From an uncultured cyanobacterium (GTDB lineage Bacteria > Cyanobacteriota > Cyanobacteriia > PCC-6307 > Cyanobiaceae): 64,000 nucleotides of DNA. Below are positions 20,103 to 29,100 of the stretch, one piece after another (within the stretch, counting starts at the first letter, position 1; every line of letters starts with the position of its first letter). The DNA lies in NCBI GenBank assembly GCA_903871775.1, contig CAIQIA010000002.1:124001-188000 (forward strand), read 5' to 3'. Position numbers and translations under genes: made by a program. The notes below the pieces were generated by a model. The model saw only the letters and a program-made list of their open reading frames with translations, had not been told where the DNA came from and did not search any database.

Positions 20103-21479
20103 TCAGCTGCCCAACAGCAACAGGTTGAGGAAGGTGAAGCCATTCCAGAACCCATGCATCAGCGTGCAGCTCAGCAGCCTGCCGGTCTGCAGCCGCAGCC
20201 ATCCCAGCACCAGCCCCAGGGCCAGCAGGGGCAGGGCCTCACTGAGGCTCAGATGGGCCAGGGCAAAGACCACGGCACTGGCCACCACCGCCGGCACCGC
20301 CCCCCAGCGGCGACCGATGACGGGCAGCATCACCCCCCGGAAGAGAAGTTCCTCGAACAGGGGCGCCACCACCACCGCCGTGAGGGCCAGCAGGGCCAGG
20401 GCCAGATGATCGCGGCTGTCGAGCACCTGCTGAAGCAGCGGGTTGCTGCCGCCGGCCTCTGGCCACAACTGCTCCACCAGCCAGCCGCACAGGGCCACCG
20501 CCGGCAGGCTGAGCAACAGCCCCCGCAGCCCCTGCACCAGGCAGACCGGTGCGGGGCGCCACTGCAGCCAGCCCCCCTCGGGGGCCGGGCCCCGGCCCCG
20601 CAGCAGAAGCACGAGAAGCAGCAGGGACGGCAGGCTGGTGAGCCCGTAGAGCCCCACCACCTCGGCGGCTTCCCCCGCCGCCGGGGTCAGCGCAACCAAC
20701 TCGACGGCGTGGTGCACGGTCGGCTGCAACAGCAGCGGCAGGATGATCTGGCCCGCCACCACGAAGCCGCCGGCCAGGATCAGCAGCAGTTCGCTGGGGG
20801 CCAGGTCGGGCCCCAGCAGGGGGGGCGGGGCGGGCAGGCGCCCCCGGCGCACCTGCCACAGCAGACGCAGGGCCAGGGCGGAACCGCCCAGCACCCCCAG
20901 CAGGGGCAGCAGGTTGATCAGCAGCAGCCGCAGGGCGGCCCCTCGCAGTTCGGCGGCGGTGGGACAGGCGGGGTCGGGCTGGGCCAGGCCGGCGCAGACC
21001 AGCTGCCGATAGAGGGGCCGGGCCGGCAGCCGCTGGGGCTGACCGGCAGGGGCGAGCAGCTGACGGCTGAGGTCCCGCTGATCCCGGTCCCCCAGGTCCC
21101 GGGCGGTGGCCAGGTGCCGGCGGGCGGCCTCCTGCCGGCCCAGGTGCTGCTCCAGCAGGGCCCGCTCGATCAGCACCGGTGCGCTGCCGCTGTCAGGCAG
21201 AGCTTCGAGGTGCTCCAGAAGCCGCTGGTCGGCCCCGTCGATGCCCAGGGGGGCCAGGGTCGCCGCCGCCGGGCTCTGCTGCACCAGGGCCTCCAGTTCC
21301 AGCTGGCGGGTCTGGAGGGCATCCCCCACCGAGGCGCGCTCAAGGCTCTGAAGCAAAGACGCCCCCCAGATCACAACGGCCAGCACCAGGCTCAGCCAGG
21401 CCAGCAGGGGGATCCACGGGGCCGGTGGGCGCTTGCCCTCGCTCGTCGTCACCCGTTCTGCAGAGGCGGCAGGGTGCAT
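20103..21479 (-). CDS. CPBP/CAAX-family intramembrane protease
   Basis: A 458-residue membrane protein. The N-terminal third has one helix and a soluble region with a helical repeat-like LLEQHLGRQEAARRHLATA. The C-terminal ~250 residues have several helices and the CPBP motifs: EELLFRG (the EExxxR motif), AVVFALAHLSL and LMHGFWN, whose Glu and His residues form the glutamic-protease active site. Cyanobacteria have many such proteins with mostly unknown substrates. The ATG at 21479 is the first plausible start; the open frame runs to 21554 into the divergent phosphatase gene. Its position next to division genes may be incidental. Confidence 0.85.
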   Translation of the reverse strand: MHPAASAERVTTSEGKRPPAPWIPLLAWLSLVLAVVIWGASLLQSLERASVGDALQTRQLELEALVQQSPAAATLAPLGIDGADQRLLEHLEALPDSGSAPVLIERALLEQHLGRQEAARRHLATARDLGDRDQRDLSRQLLAPAGQPQRLPARPLYRQLVCAGLAQPDPACPTAAELRGAALRLLLINLLPLLGVLGGSALALRLLWQVRRGRLPAPPPLLGPDLAPSELLLILAGGFVVAGQIILPLLLQPTVHHAVELVALTPAAGEAAEVVGLYGLTSLPSLLLLVLLLRGRGPAPEGGWLQWRPAPVCLVQGLRGLLLSLPAVALCGWLVEQLWPEAGGSNPLLQQVLDSRDHLALALLALTAVVVAPLFEELLFRGVMLPVIGRRWGAVPAVVASAVVFALAHLSLSEALPLLALGLVLGWLRLQTGRLLSCTLMHGFWNGFTFLNLLLLGS

Positions 21480-21546
21480 TGTGACCCCTGCAAAGCCCCC
21501 GCCACGGACCGCTCTCTTACGATGCTCGCCGCAGCTGACCCGACGC

Positions 21547-22881
21547 GTGAGCACCAGGATCCTGCTGGCCCGTCACGGTCTGAGCACCTACAACCTCGAG
21601 GGGCGCATCCAGGGCAGGGATGATCGCTCCCTCCTCTCTTCCCGCGGTGAGCAGCAGGCCCGGCAGCTGGGTGACGCCCTGCGGGATGTGCCGGTGAGTG
21701 CGGTCTGGTGTTCCCCCCTGCAGCGGGCCCGACGCACCGCCGAGCTGCTGCTCGAGGCCCGCGGGGCCGGTCCGGCGCTGCACCCCACCGAGGGGCTGCT
21801 CGAGATCGACCTGGAACCCTGGACGGGGCTGGGGCGCGACGACCTGCGCCAGCGCCATCCGGAGGACGAGCGCCTGTGGTCCACCCGGCCGGAGGAGCTG
21901 GAGCTGCAGCGGGCCGACGGGCGCCGCTACCGGCCGCTGCTGGAGCTGCATCAGCAGGCCTTGGCGCTCTGGAACGAGCTGCTCCGCAGCCATCCCCCCG
22001 AGGAGGAGCACAGCGTCCTGCTGGTGGCCCACAACGGCATCCTCCGCTGCCTGCTGCTGGCGGCCCTGGGGCTGCCGCCCTCCGCCTTCGGGCGCTACCG
22101 ACTCGACAACGCCTCCCTCTCGGTGCTCAACGTCCGCCCCGGGGGCGGGCGCGGTCCCCAGGTGCAGATCGAATCGCTCAACGCCCAGGGCCACCTGGGG
22201 AACCCGCTGCCCGACTTCCGCGGCGGCCGACGGCTGCTGCTGGTGCGCCATGGCGAAACCCACTGGAACCGGGAGGGACGCTTCCAGGGACAGATCGACA
22301 TTCCCCTCAACGAACGGGGCAGGGCCCAGGCCGATGCGGCCGGCAGCTTCCTGGCAGGGGAGATCCTGCACCGGGCCTACACCAGTTCCATGGCCCGGCC
22401 GCGCCAGACCGCGGAGGCGATCCTGGCCCACCAGCCCCGGTCCGTGCCCCTCACCAGCGTCGGCGGCCTGGTGGAGATCGCCCACGGCGCCTGGGAAGGA
22501 TGCCTCGAAGACGACATCCGCGACCGCTGGCCCCAGCTGCTGGCCGACTGGCAGAGCGACCCCGAACGGGTGCAGATGCCCGGCGGTGAGACCATCCAGC
22601 AGGTCTGGGATCGGTCGGTGACCAGCTGGCAGCGGATCGCCGCTGGCCTGCACCCTGGCGAGACCGCCCTGGTCGTGGCCCACGACGCGGTCAACAAGAC
22701 GATCCTCTGCCACCTGCTCGGCCTTGGTCCAGCCGACATCTGGGCCGTCAAGCAGGGGAACGGCGGGGTCAGCGTGATCGACTACAGCCCCATGGCCGAC
22801 CGGCCGCCGGTGGTGGCGTGCCTGAACCTCACCGGCCACCTGGGTGGGGTCCTCGACCGCACCGCTGCGGGAGCTCTGTGA
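21547..22881 (+). CDS. Tandem two-domain histidine phosphatase / phosphoglycerate mutase family protein
   Basis: A 444-residue protein made of two complete histidine-phosphatase modules in one chain. Module 1 begins ILLARHGLSTYN (RHG near residue 9) and has a late catalytic His in LLVAHNG; module 2 begins LLLVRHGETHWN (near residue 235) and has LVVAHDA. Both keep the RHG nucleophile. The enzyme class includes cofactor-dependent PGMs, alpha-ribazole phosphatase and phosphoserine phosphatase; two-domain forms occur in picocyanobacteria. GTG start; the GTGA overlap (22878-22881) couples it to the dihydroorotase-like gene. Substrate not assignable. Confidence 0.88.
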   Translation: MSTRILLARHGLSTYNLEGRIQGRDDRSLLSSRGEQQARQLGDALRDVPVSAVWCSPLQRARRTAELLLEARGAGPALHPTEGLLEIDLEPWTGLGRDDLRQRHPEDERLWSTRPEELELQRADGRRYRPLLELHQQALALWNELLRSHPPEEEHSVLLVAHNGILRCLLLAALGLPPSAFGRYRLDNASLSVLNVRPGGGRGPQVQIESLNAQGHLGNPLPDFRGGRRLLLVRHGETHWNREGRFQGQIDIPLNERGRAQADAAGSFLAGEILHRAYTSSMARPRQTAEAILAHQPRSVPLTSVGGLVEIAHGAWEGCLEDDIRDRWPQLLADWQSDPERVQMPGGETIQQVWDRSVTSWQRIAAGLHPGETALVVAHDAVNKTILCHLLGLGPADIWAVKQGNGGVSVIDYSPMADRPPVVACLNLTGHLGGVLDRTAAGAL

Positions 22882-24125
22882 ACCTGCTGCTGCGGGGCGT
22901 CCGGGTGCTGGAGGGGCCAGGCCAGCCTCTCCAGCGGGCCGATGTGCGCCTGGCCGACGGGCGGATCGAGAGCCTGAGGCCAGCGGGCCAGGACAGCGAC
23001 GACGGTGACGTTCTGGAGGCACCGGCCGACTGGCTGCTGGCGCCGCTGCTGGTGGACCCCCACAGCCATCTGGAGGAGCCCTGGCATGGCCGTGCCGAGA
23101 CCCTCACCAGTCTCGCCGGCGAGGTGGCGGCCGCGGGGTACGGCACCGTGGCCCTGCTGCCGCGGGCGGCGGACTGGCGGGACCGTCCCGAACGGCTGCA
23201 TCTGAGCTGGCCCCAGCCCCTTCGGCTGCACCTCTGGGGGGCGCTCTGCCGCGATGGCGGCGACGACACCCTGGCCCCCCACGGGGACCTGCTGCAGGCC
23301 GGTGCCATCGGGCTGGCCCACGGCACCGATCTGCCGCCCCTGCCCCTGCTGGAGCGGGCCCTGCTGGCGGGTGAGGCCGGCGACTGTCCCTGGCTGCTGG
23401 CCCCACGCCAGAGCAACCTCGCCCAGGGGGGCTTTGTGCGTGAGGGCGTCGAGACCCTCAGGCTCGGCTGGCCCGCCGATCCGGCGGTGAGCGAGACCAT
23501 GCCCCTGCGGCTGCTGCTGGCCCTGGCGGAGCGGCTGCCCGGCCTGCGGCTGATGAACCTCTCCACGGCGGCAGGGGTGGCGCTGCTGCAGGCCGCCCCC
23601 TGCCGCCCGCCCGCCAGCGTCTGCTGGTGGCATCTGCTGCAGGACAGCGGTCGCCTCCACCCCCTGGCCGAAGGCTGGCGGCTCGAGCCCTCCCTCGGCG
23701 GCCCCGACGACCGCCAGGCCCTGCGGGACGCCCTGCGCCGGGGCCTCCTGACGGCGGTGTCGGTGCAGCACACCCCGTTGGATGCCGAGGAACAGCTGCT
23801 GCCGCCTGACCAGCGACGGGCTGGGGTGGCGGGCTACCAGGCCGTTCTGCCGGCCCTGTGGGCCAGCCTGGTGTCTGAGGACGGCTGGCGTGCGGAGGAG
23901 CTGTGGCAGGTGCTCAGCTGGGGGCCGTCGCAGTTTCTGGGGCTTGAGCCTGAACGGCTGCAGCCCGGGTCTGACCGGTGGCTGCTCTGGGATGGCCAGG
24001 CCGATGCGATCGAACGGCCGGGAAGCCTGGCGGCCAACACGCCCCTGCCCCAGGCCCGCCTCAGGGGCGCTGTGCGGGCGTCGGGAGCCCTGCCGCCCCG
24101 GGCGTGGCGGCTGGATCGGCCGTGA
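22878..24125 (+). CDS. Dihydroorotase-like amidohydrolase, active site degenerate
   Basis: A 415-residue amidohydrolase-fold protein. The N-terminal metal motif is present as DPHSHLEEP, but the positions equivalent to other catalytic residues are changed when compared with the true dihydroorotase at 24.9 kb: HLTTG in the enzyme is NLSTA here, and TDHAPH is VQHTPL. A carboxylated lysine is not evident. It is probably not an active dihydroorotase; inactive dihydroorotase homologues are known as structural partners of aspartate carbamoyltransferase in other bacteria, so a structural role is possible. GTG start coupled to the phosphatase; 3' end overlaps lepB by 65 bases. Confidence 0.8.
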   Translation: MNLLLRGVRVLEGPGQPLQRADVRLADGRIESLRPAGQDSDDGDVLEAPADWLLAPLLVDPHSHLEEPWHGRAETLTSLAGEVAAAGYGTVALLPRAADWRDRPERLHLSWPQPLRLHLWGALCRDGGDDTLAPHGDLLQAGAIGLAHGTDLPPLPLLERALLAGEAGDCPWLLAPRQSNLAQGGFVREGVETLRLGWPADPAVSETMPLRLLLALAERLPGLRLMNLSTAAGVALLQAAPCRPPASVCWWHLLQDSGRLHPLAEGWRLEPSLGGPDDRQALRDALRRGLLTAVSVQHTPLDAEEQLLPPDQRRAGVAGYQAVLPALWASLVSEDGWRAEELWQVLSWGPSQFLGLEPERLQPGSDRWLLWDGQADAIERPGSLAANTPLPQARLRGAVRASGALPPRAWRLDRP

Positions 24126-24837
24126 CCAGGCTGCCCACGCTCGAGAAAGGAAAGAAGCGGAAGAAGGCCCGGCCGATGATCTGTCCGTTGGGCACGAAAT
24201 GGGTGCCGGGCCAGAAACGGCCATCCCAGCTGTTGGCCCTGTTGTCACCGAGCACCAGCACACTGCCGGCGGGCACCGTGGCGTCGAGGCTGCGGCAGCT
24301 GCCCGGGCCCTGCGGCCGGCACCAGTTGCGCACATAGGGCTCCGCCAGGGGGCGGCCGTTGAGGGTCACGTGGCCGCCGGGATCGACACTGACCCGATCG
24401 CCGGCCACGGCGATGACCCGTTTGATGAAGGCGTCGCAGGCCGGCTCCTGCATGCCGGGCAGGGAGCCGAGAAAGGGGAGATTGACCAGAAAGCAACGGC
24501 CGGGGCCGGCCTGGTAGTCGCTGCGCAGGGCAGGATCAAAAGCGTGGGGGGCATGGAAGACCACGATCTCCCCCCGGCGGGGGGCCCGTTGCCGGTAGGA
24601 GAGTTTCTCGACCAGCAGCCGATCCTGCAGCTGCAGGCCCGGCAGCATCGACCCCGAGGGGATGTAACGGGCCTCGACGAGGAACTGGCGGATGCCGAGG
24701 GCCACCGCCACGGTGAGCAGCAGGCTGCGCCAGAAGCCACCGCCGTCCTCCTGGTTCCGGGGCCGACGCCGCTCGGTCTCTCCCACGGGCGGCGCCCCGC
24801 GGCTCGCGTCACTCGACGGGGCTGGCGGCTCGACCAC
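24061..24837 (-). CDS. lepB: Signal peptidase I
   Basis: Removes signal peptides from exported proteins at the outer face of the plasma or thylakoid membrane. 258 residues: a basic N-terminus, one membrane helix (SLLLTVAVALGIRQFLV), the catalytic Ser in IPSGSMLPGL (S63) and the catalytic Lys in FIKRVIAVAGD (K139), then LVLGDNRANSWDGR, the box D/E of the family. The C-terminal ~20 residues are Ala/Pro-rich and overlap the convergent dihydroorotase-like gene by 65 bases. Read from ATG at 24837, 49 bases from divergent pyrC. Confidence 0.95.
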   Translation of the reverse strand: MVEPPAPSSDASRGAPPVGETERRRPRNQEDGGGFWRSLLLTVAVALGIRQFLVEARYIPSGSMLPGLQLQDRLLVEKLSYRQRAPRRGEIVVFHAPHAFDPALRSDYQAGPGRCFLVNLPFLGSLPGMQEPACDAFIKRVIAVAGDRVSVDPGGHVTLNGRPLAEPYVRNWCRPQGPGSCRSLDATVPAGSVLVLGDNRANSWDGRFWPGTHFVPNGQIIGRAFFRFFPFSSVGSLVTADPAATPGAAGLPTPAQRP

Positions 24838-24886
24838 GGCGGAGGGAACGCTGAGGGGTCAGATTAAAGGCAGCCCCGACCGGCCC

Positions 24887-26257
24887 ATGGCGCAATCCGG
24901 AGGAGACCTGCTGATCACGGCAGCCCAGGTGCTGCTGCCGGATGGCCGCTGCCTGCCCCGGGCGGTGGAGGTGCGCCGTGGGGTGATCGCCGCCGTTCAC
25001 GAGCAGGCCCCGCCCTGGCAGGGGCCGGTGCTCGAGGGCCGCGGCCTCACCCTGCTGCCCGGGGTGATCGATCCCCAGGTGCATTTCCGGGATCCGGGGC
25101 TCACCCACAAGGAAGACCTGGTGACGGCCAGCCGGGCCTGCCTGCGGGGGGGGGTGACGGGCTTTCTTGAGATGCCCAACACCGATCCCCAGACCGTGGA
25201 TGCCGGCAGCCTGGCGGCGAAGCTGGCGCGGGCGGCCGCCGTCTCCCGCGTGCACCACGGCTTCTTTCTCGGGGCCTGCGGCGACGGCTCCAACCTCGAC
25301 CAGCTGCGGGATCCCGGGCCGGCCTGCGGCATCAAGATGTTCATGGGCACCGGCAAGGGGCCGCTGGACTGCGGCGATCCGGCCATCCAGGAGCAGATCT
25401 TCGCCACCGGCGATCGGCTGATCGCCGTGCACGCCGAAGACCAGCAGCGCCTGCAGCAGCGTCGGCAGGAGCTGCTGAGCCGCTGGCCCGACGACCAGGG
25501 GCGCCCCGCCGACCTCCACTCCGACATCCACGACGTCGAGGCAGCCCTGGCCGCCACCCAGCGGGCGGTGGACCTCTCGAACCGCTACGGCCGGCGGCTG
25601 CACATCCTGCACCTCACCACCGGCGCCGAGGCCGACTGGCTGCGACGCCACCGCAGCGACCGCATCAGCATCGAGGTGTGCCCCCAGCACCTGTTCCTCG
25701 ACCGGTCGGCCTACAGCCACCGCGGCAACCTCGCGCAGATGAACCCACCCCTGCGCACCGGCCACGACCGGCAGGTGCTCTGGCAGGCCCTGCTCGACGG
25801 GGTGATCGACTGCATCGCCACCGACCACGCCCCCCACACCCTGGCCGAGAAGGGCCGGCCCTACCCCCACTCACCGTCGGGCATGCCCGGGGTCGAGACG
25901 TCGCTGCCGCTGATGCTCACCCAGGTGGCCCTGGGCCGCTGCCGGCTCGACCAGGTGGCCCGCTGGATGAGCGAGCGGCCGGCCCAGCTCTACGGCATCC
26001 CGGGCAAGGGGCGCATCGCCCCGGGCTACGACGCCGATCTGGTGCTGGTCGATCTGCAACGGTCACGGCCGGTGCTGCGCCAGGAGGTGGTCAGCCGCTG
26101 CGGCTGGAGTCCGTTCGAAGACTGGGAGCTGGTGGGCTGGCCCGAGGCCACCGTCGTCGCCGGCGTCGTGGGCTACGAGCGGGGGGTGTTCAACGAGGCC
26201 TGCCGCGGCAGGGCCCTGACCTTCGATCCGGCGGCGATGGTTGTCAGCCCGGAATGA
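24887..26257 (+). CDS. pyrC: Dihydroorotase
   Basis: Cyclises N-carbamoyl-aspartate to dihydroorotate in pyrimidine synthesis. 456 residues of the class I zinc amidohydrolase type: VIDPQVHFRDPGLTHKEDL (H66 of the metal motif; the usual first His is Gln, as in one branch of the family), the carboxylated-lysine region GIKMFMGTGKG (K150), HILHLTTG, and IATDHAPHTLAEKG with the catalytic Asp. The end RGRALTF also fits the family. Start at 24887 is the first ATG after a short intergenic region. Its 3' end overlaps the Nif11-domain gene by 14 bases. Confidence 0.95.
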   Translation: MAQSGGDLLITAAQVLLPDGRCLPRAVEVRRGVIAAVHEQAPPWQGPVLEGRGLTLLPGVIDPQVHFRDPGLTHKEDLVTASRACLRGGVTGFLEMPNTDPQTVDAGSLAAKLARAAAVSRVHHGFFLGACGDGSNLDQLRDPGPACGIKMFMGTGKGPLDCGDPAIQEQIFATGDRLIAVHAEDQQRLQQRRQELLSRWPDDQGRPADLHSDIHDVEAALAATQRAVDLSNRYGRRLHILHLTTGAEADWLRRHRSDRISIEVCPQHLFLDRSAYSHRGNLAQMNPPLRTGHDRQVLWQALLDGVIDCIATDHAPHTLAEKGRPYPHSPSGMPGVETSLPLMLTQVALGRCRLDQVARWMSERPAQLYGIPGKGRIAPGYDADLVLVDLQRSRPVLRQEVVSRCGWSPFEDWELVGWPEATVVAGVVGYERGVFNEACRGRALTFDPAAMVVSPE

Positions 26258-26504
26258 AGGACCGCAGCCGACGGGCCTCCTCCCCAGCCCGCCGCTGCAG
26301 CTCGACGTCGCTGCGACGGCCGTCCTCGCGGGCCTGGGCCGCGAGCACGTCCGCCTCCGCCAGGGCATAGCCGTGGCGGTGGGCCAGGGCCAGGAACGCC
26401 TCCAGGTCGAGGGGAGAGGCCAGGTGCCGGCGCAGGGCCTCGCCATCGGCCCCTTCGGCGGTGCGGGCATGGGCCAGAAAGGCATCGAGCAGGTCCAGGG
26501 ACAT
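26244..26504 (-). CDS. Nif11-domain small protein
   Basis: An 86-residue protein starting MSLDLLDAFLAHARTAEG and continuing LDLEAFLALAHRHGYALAEADV, which fits the Nif11-like leader/domain pattern (short helix, acidic linker, A-x-x-x-GY, then a helix). In several bacteria this domain is the leader of lanthipeptide-type precursors, ending in a GG cleavage site. Here there is no GG and no obvious core peptide with Cys/Ser/Thr; it ends RRLRSFIPG. No modification enzyme lies in the window. It is thus probably a stand-alone Nif11 protein of unknown function. Confidence 0.75.
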   Translation of the reverse strand: MSLDLLDAFLAHARTAEGADGEALRRHLASPLDLEAFLALAHRHGYALAEADVLAAQAREDGRRSDVELQRRAGEEARRLRSFIPG

Positions 26505-26575
26505 CGTTGGAGACCGTTGCAGCCGGTGGTGGCGACGGTAGAGCCCGTTACCCTCCAGATGGAGAGATCAGGCCC

Positions 26576-28117
26576 ATGGTTCGCCCCCGCTGGCAATCCC
26601 CCGTCGGGCTGGGGCTGGCGAATCTGGGCCGGCGGGCACGGGAATGGCAGGTGCTGCGGGCCAGCCGCCCTTTCGGCCGGGGCTGGGACCGCTTCGTGGC
26701 CCTCTGGGCGACCCTGAACCTGGTCCTGGTGATCTTCGACATCACCTACGTGCCCCTGCGCAATTTCTGGCTGCAGCGGCACCTGTACCTGTTCCCAGGG
26801 CTGCCCCTGGCGGTGCCGCTCACCGTCCTCCCGGACATCACGCCCCTCTACGACCCGGTCAAGGGCATCGAGCCCCACCGCGACACCGAACAGTTCCGCC
26901 TGGCCTGGCGCGAGCTGGACCAGCAGCTGCAGCGACAGCCGCCCACGGCCCCCGCCAGCGAACGGCTGCTGCAGCGCCAGGTGGAGCTGACCCAGCGGAT
27001 GATTGAGGAGAATCCCTTCCTGGCGGCCAACAAGACCGGCACGCTCGAGAAGATCAAGAACCGGCTGCGGCTGCGGGCGGGCAGCGACTCGGCCCGGGAT
27101 GCGGCGGCAAGGCTGCTGGATCCGGAGCGGCTGCAGCGGCTGGGCTGGGAGAAGGAGCGCCGCTTCTGGCAGCAGGAGCTGCTGCCCCTGGTGGCCACCA
27201 ACTACTGGCGGTCGATCGATGAAACCGGCCGGCCGACCGAACGGTTCTGGCGCCTCGACCTGGTGGCCTTCCAGAGCGTCTTTCTGCTCGATGTGCTGCT
27301 GCGGGTGCTGAGCCTGCGGCGGCGGCTCCCCGGGCTGTCCTGGCGGGACGCCCTGTTGCGCCGCTGGACCGACCTGCCGTTGCTGCTGCCCTTCTGGCGG
27401 CTGCTGCGGATCATCCCGGTGGCCGCCCGGCTGCGCAGCAGCGGACTGGTGGATGCCGAACCCCTGCGGGCGGTGATCAGCCGCGGCATCGTCGCCCTGC
27501 TGGCCGTGGAGCTGATCGAAGTGCTGGCCCTGCAGCTGCTTGATGGAGCCCAGAACGTGGTGCGGTCGCAGGGATGGCGCCAGCGTCTGCTGGGCCTGGC
27601 GAAGTCACAGCCCGTCGACATCAACGACGAGCGCGAGCTTGAGGAGCTTCTGCGGCTGTGGGGTCCGTTGCTGCTGGGGAGGGTGTTGCCGCGGCTGGAA
27701 CCCGAACTGCAGCAACTGGCCACCCATGCCCTGCGCCGGGGGCTCGAGACGACGGCGTTTCCACAACCGCTCCAACGGCTGCAACCCCTGCTGCTGCTCG
27801 AGCGGGAACTGACCCGTCAGCTGGCCGCAGGGCTGGTGGATGGGGTGCTCGACATCTCCCGCACCGCGGCCGCCCGAGTGGCCCACCGTGACAGGGCCGC
27901 CAGTGACCTGATCGCCAACCTGCTGACGGGGTTCTGGCGGGAGCTGGCGGAGGCCGTGGAAGAGGGCGGATCCCTGGAGCGGAGCCAGCAGCTGCTCAGC
28001 GATCTGCTGGAGGAGCTGAAACTGAGCTACCTGGGACGGTTGAACCCCGCCGGCGTCGATGACCTGTTCGATGAACTCGATCAGATCAGCCAGCGGGGCA
28101 GCCGAGGAGCCGGCTGA
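26576..28117 (+). CDS. Large conserved-type membrane protein, unknown function
   Basis: A 513-residue protein with an N-terminal hydrophobic segment (FVALWATLNLVLVIFDITYVPL), a soluble helical region with basic and Gln-rich stretches (~80-210), and a central hydrophobic region (VAFQSVFLLDVLLRVLSL; LPLLLPFWRLLRIIPVAARL; GIVALLAVELIEVLALQLL) that resembles the spacing of a voltage-sensor/ion-channel-like module. The C-terminal ~170 residues are amphipathic helices. I do not recognise a named family; the channel comparison is only a topological impression. ATG at 26576 chosen; the frame opens at 26507. Its stop abuts the ferredoxin stop (TGATCA). Confidence 0.7.
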   Translation: MVRPRWQSPVGLGLANLGRRAREWQVLRASRPFGRGWDRFVALWATLNLVLVIFDITYVPLRNFWLQRHLYLFPGLPLAVPLTVLPDITPLYDPVKGIEPHRDTEQFRLAWRELDQQLQRQPPTAPASERLLQRQVELTQRMIEENPFLAANKTGTLEKIKNRLRLRAGSDSARDAAARLLDPERLQRLGWEKERRFWQQELLPLVATNYWRSIDETGRPTERFWRLDLVAFQSVFLLDVLLRVLSLRRRLPGLSWRDALLRRWTDLPLLLPFWRLLRIIPVAARLRSSGLVDAEPLRAVISRGIVALLAVELIEVLALQLLDGAQNVVRSQGWRQRLLGLAKSQPVDINDERELEELLRLWGPLLLGRVLPRLEPELQQLATHALRRGLETTAFPQPLQRLQPLLLLERELTRQLAAGLVDGVLDISRTAAARVAHRDRAASDLIANLLTGFWRELAEAVEEGGSLERSQQLLSDLLEELKLSYLGRLNPAGVDDLFDELDQISQRGSRGAG

Positions 28118-28480
28118 TCACTTGCGACCCAGCAGGGACTTGACGGCTCCCACCAGGCTGTTGGATCCGGCACCGACCCCACCCTCGGGCCGGGTGCGCA
28201 CCGTGACGTTGCCGTTCACGCTGGTGCGGCAGCTAAGGCGGTAGTTGGCGGGCCGGTCAGCCAGGTACACCTCCTCGACATCGGAGCGGGGGGACAGGTT
28301 CTGCAGTCCCTCGACCACCTCGACCACGCAGGTGCCGCACTGGCCGACACCGCCGCAGTTGTTCAGATTGTTGAGCCCTTTGTAGGGGTTGATGCCCGCC
28401 GCAAGGGCAGCCTTGCGGAGGTTCGCACCTTCGATGCAACCGACCTGCTGGCCTTCCTGCTCGAAACGGATGGTGGGCAC
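28118..28480 (-). CDS. 2Fe-2S ferredoxin
   Basis: A 120-residue electron carrier of the plant-type/2Fe-2S fold. Cluster cysteines: NCGGVGQCGTC supplies three (C-x5-C-x2-C, residues ~42-51) and LSCR (~84) the fourth. The glycine pattern is closer to the divergent cyanobacterial ferredoxins than to PetF. A basic C-terminal extension (SLVGAVKSLLGRK) follows the core. A possible promoter lies in GGTTAAGTTGG upstream (28505-28515, minus strand). Electron partners unknown. Confidence 0.9.
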   Translation of the reverse strand: MPTIRFEQEGQQVGCIEGANLRKAALAAGINPYKGLNNLNNCGGVGQCGTCVVEVVEGLQNLSPRSDVEEVYLADRPANYRLSCRTSVNGNVTVRTRPEGGVGAGSNSLVGAVKSLLGRK

Positions 28481-28518
28481 GGTGGTGATGAGGGCTGGGC
28501 GCCGACCAACTTAACCGT

Positions 28519-29091
28519 TCAGCGGCGGTCTTCAGCACCCCCGTCTTGATCTGATGCCTGAGCTGATGCCTGGTCCACCGGCAGAGGGGCGGCGGCACGG
28601 ATGCAACGGTCGACCAGCGGGGGCACCCAGCTGCGGTCTCGCCAGCTGAGGATCTCGGTGTTGCCGGTGATGCCGCGGTGGGTGCGGAAGAACTCGGCGA
28701 TGCCCTCCAGCCGGTTGCGGGAGAACTGCTGCAGGTCGGTGATCTCGTCGAGGTTGGGGTCGTTGGCGGGGATGCAGAGCAGCTTCGCGTCCTCGATGCC
28801 CGCATCGATCACCTCCAGCAGCCCGATGGGACGGCAGAGGATGAGACACCCCGGGAAGGTCGGTTCGAGCATCACCACCATCGCGTCGAGGGGCGAGCCA
28901 TCGTCGGCAAGGGTGTTGGGCACGAACCCGTAGTCGAAGGGATACTGCACAGAGGGGTGCAGGACCCTGTCGAGGGCCATCAGTCCTGGCCCGGGCAGGT
29001 ATTCGTATTTGTTGCGGCCGCCGGCCGGCACCTCCACCACCACGTTCAGAAACCCCGGTGCCGGCTGCGGCGGGATGCGGCTCAGGTCCAT
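28519..29091 (-). CDS. ppa: Inorganic pyrophosphatase
   Basis: Hydrolyses pyrophosphate, pulling biosynthetic reactions forward. 190 residues, family I soluble type: NKYEYLPG near residue 27, VQYPFDYGFVPNTLADDGSPLDAMV with the signature acidic metal ligands, and a later ANDPNLDEITDL. The C-terminal ~25 residues (QASAQASDQDGGAEDRR) are polar and not part of the core. The small membrane gene upstream ends 9 bases away. Confidence 0.95.
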   Translation of the reverse strand: MDLSRIPPQPAPGFLNVVVEVPAGGRNKYEYLPGPGLMALDRVLHPSVQYPFDYGFVPNTLADDGSPLDAMVVMLEPTFPGCLILCRPIGLLEVIDAGIEDAKLLCIPANDPNLDEITDLQQFSRNRLEGIAEFFRTHRGITGNTEILSWRDRSWVPPLVDRCIRAAAPLPVDQASAQASDQDGGAEDRR

Positions 29092-29100
29092 CGGGGATCG

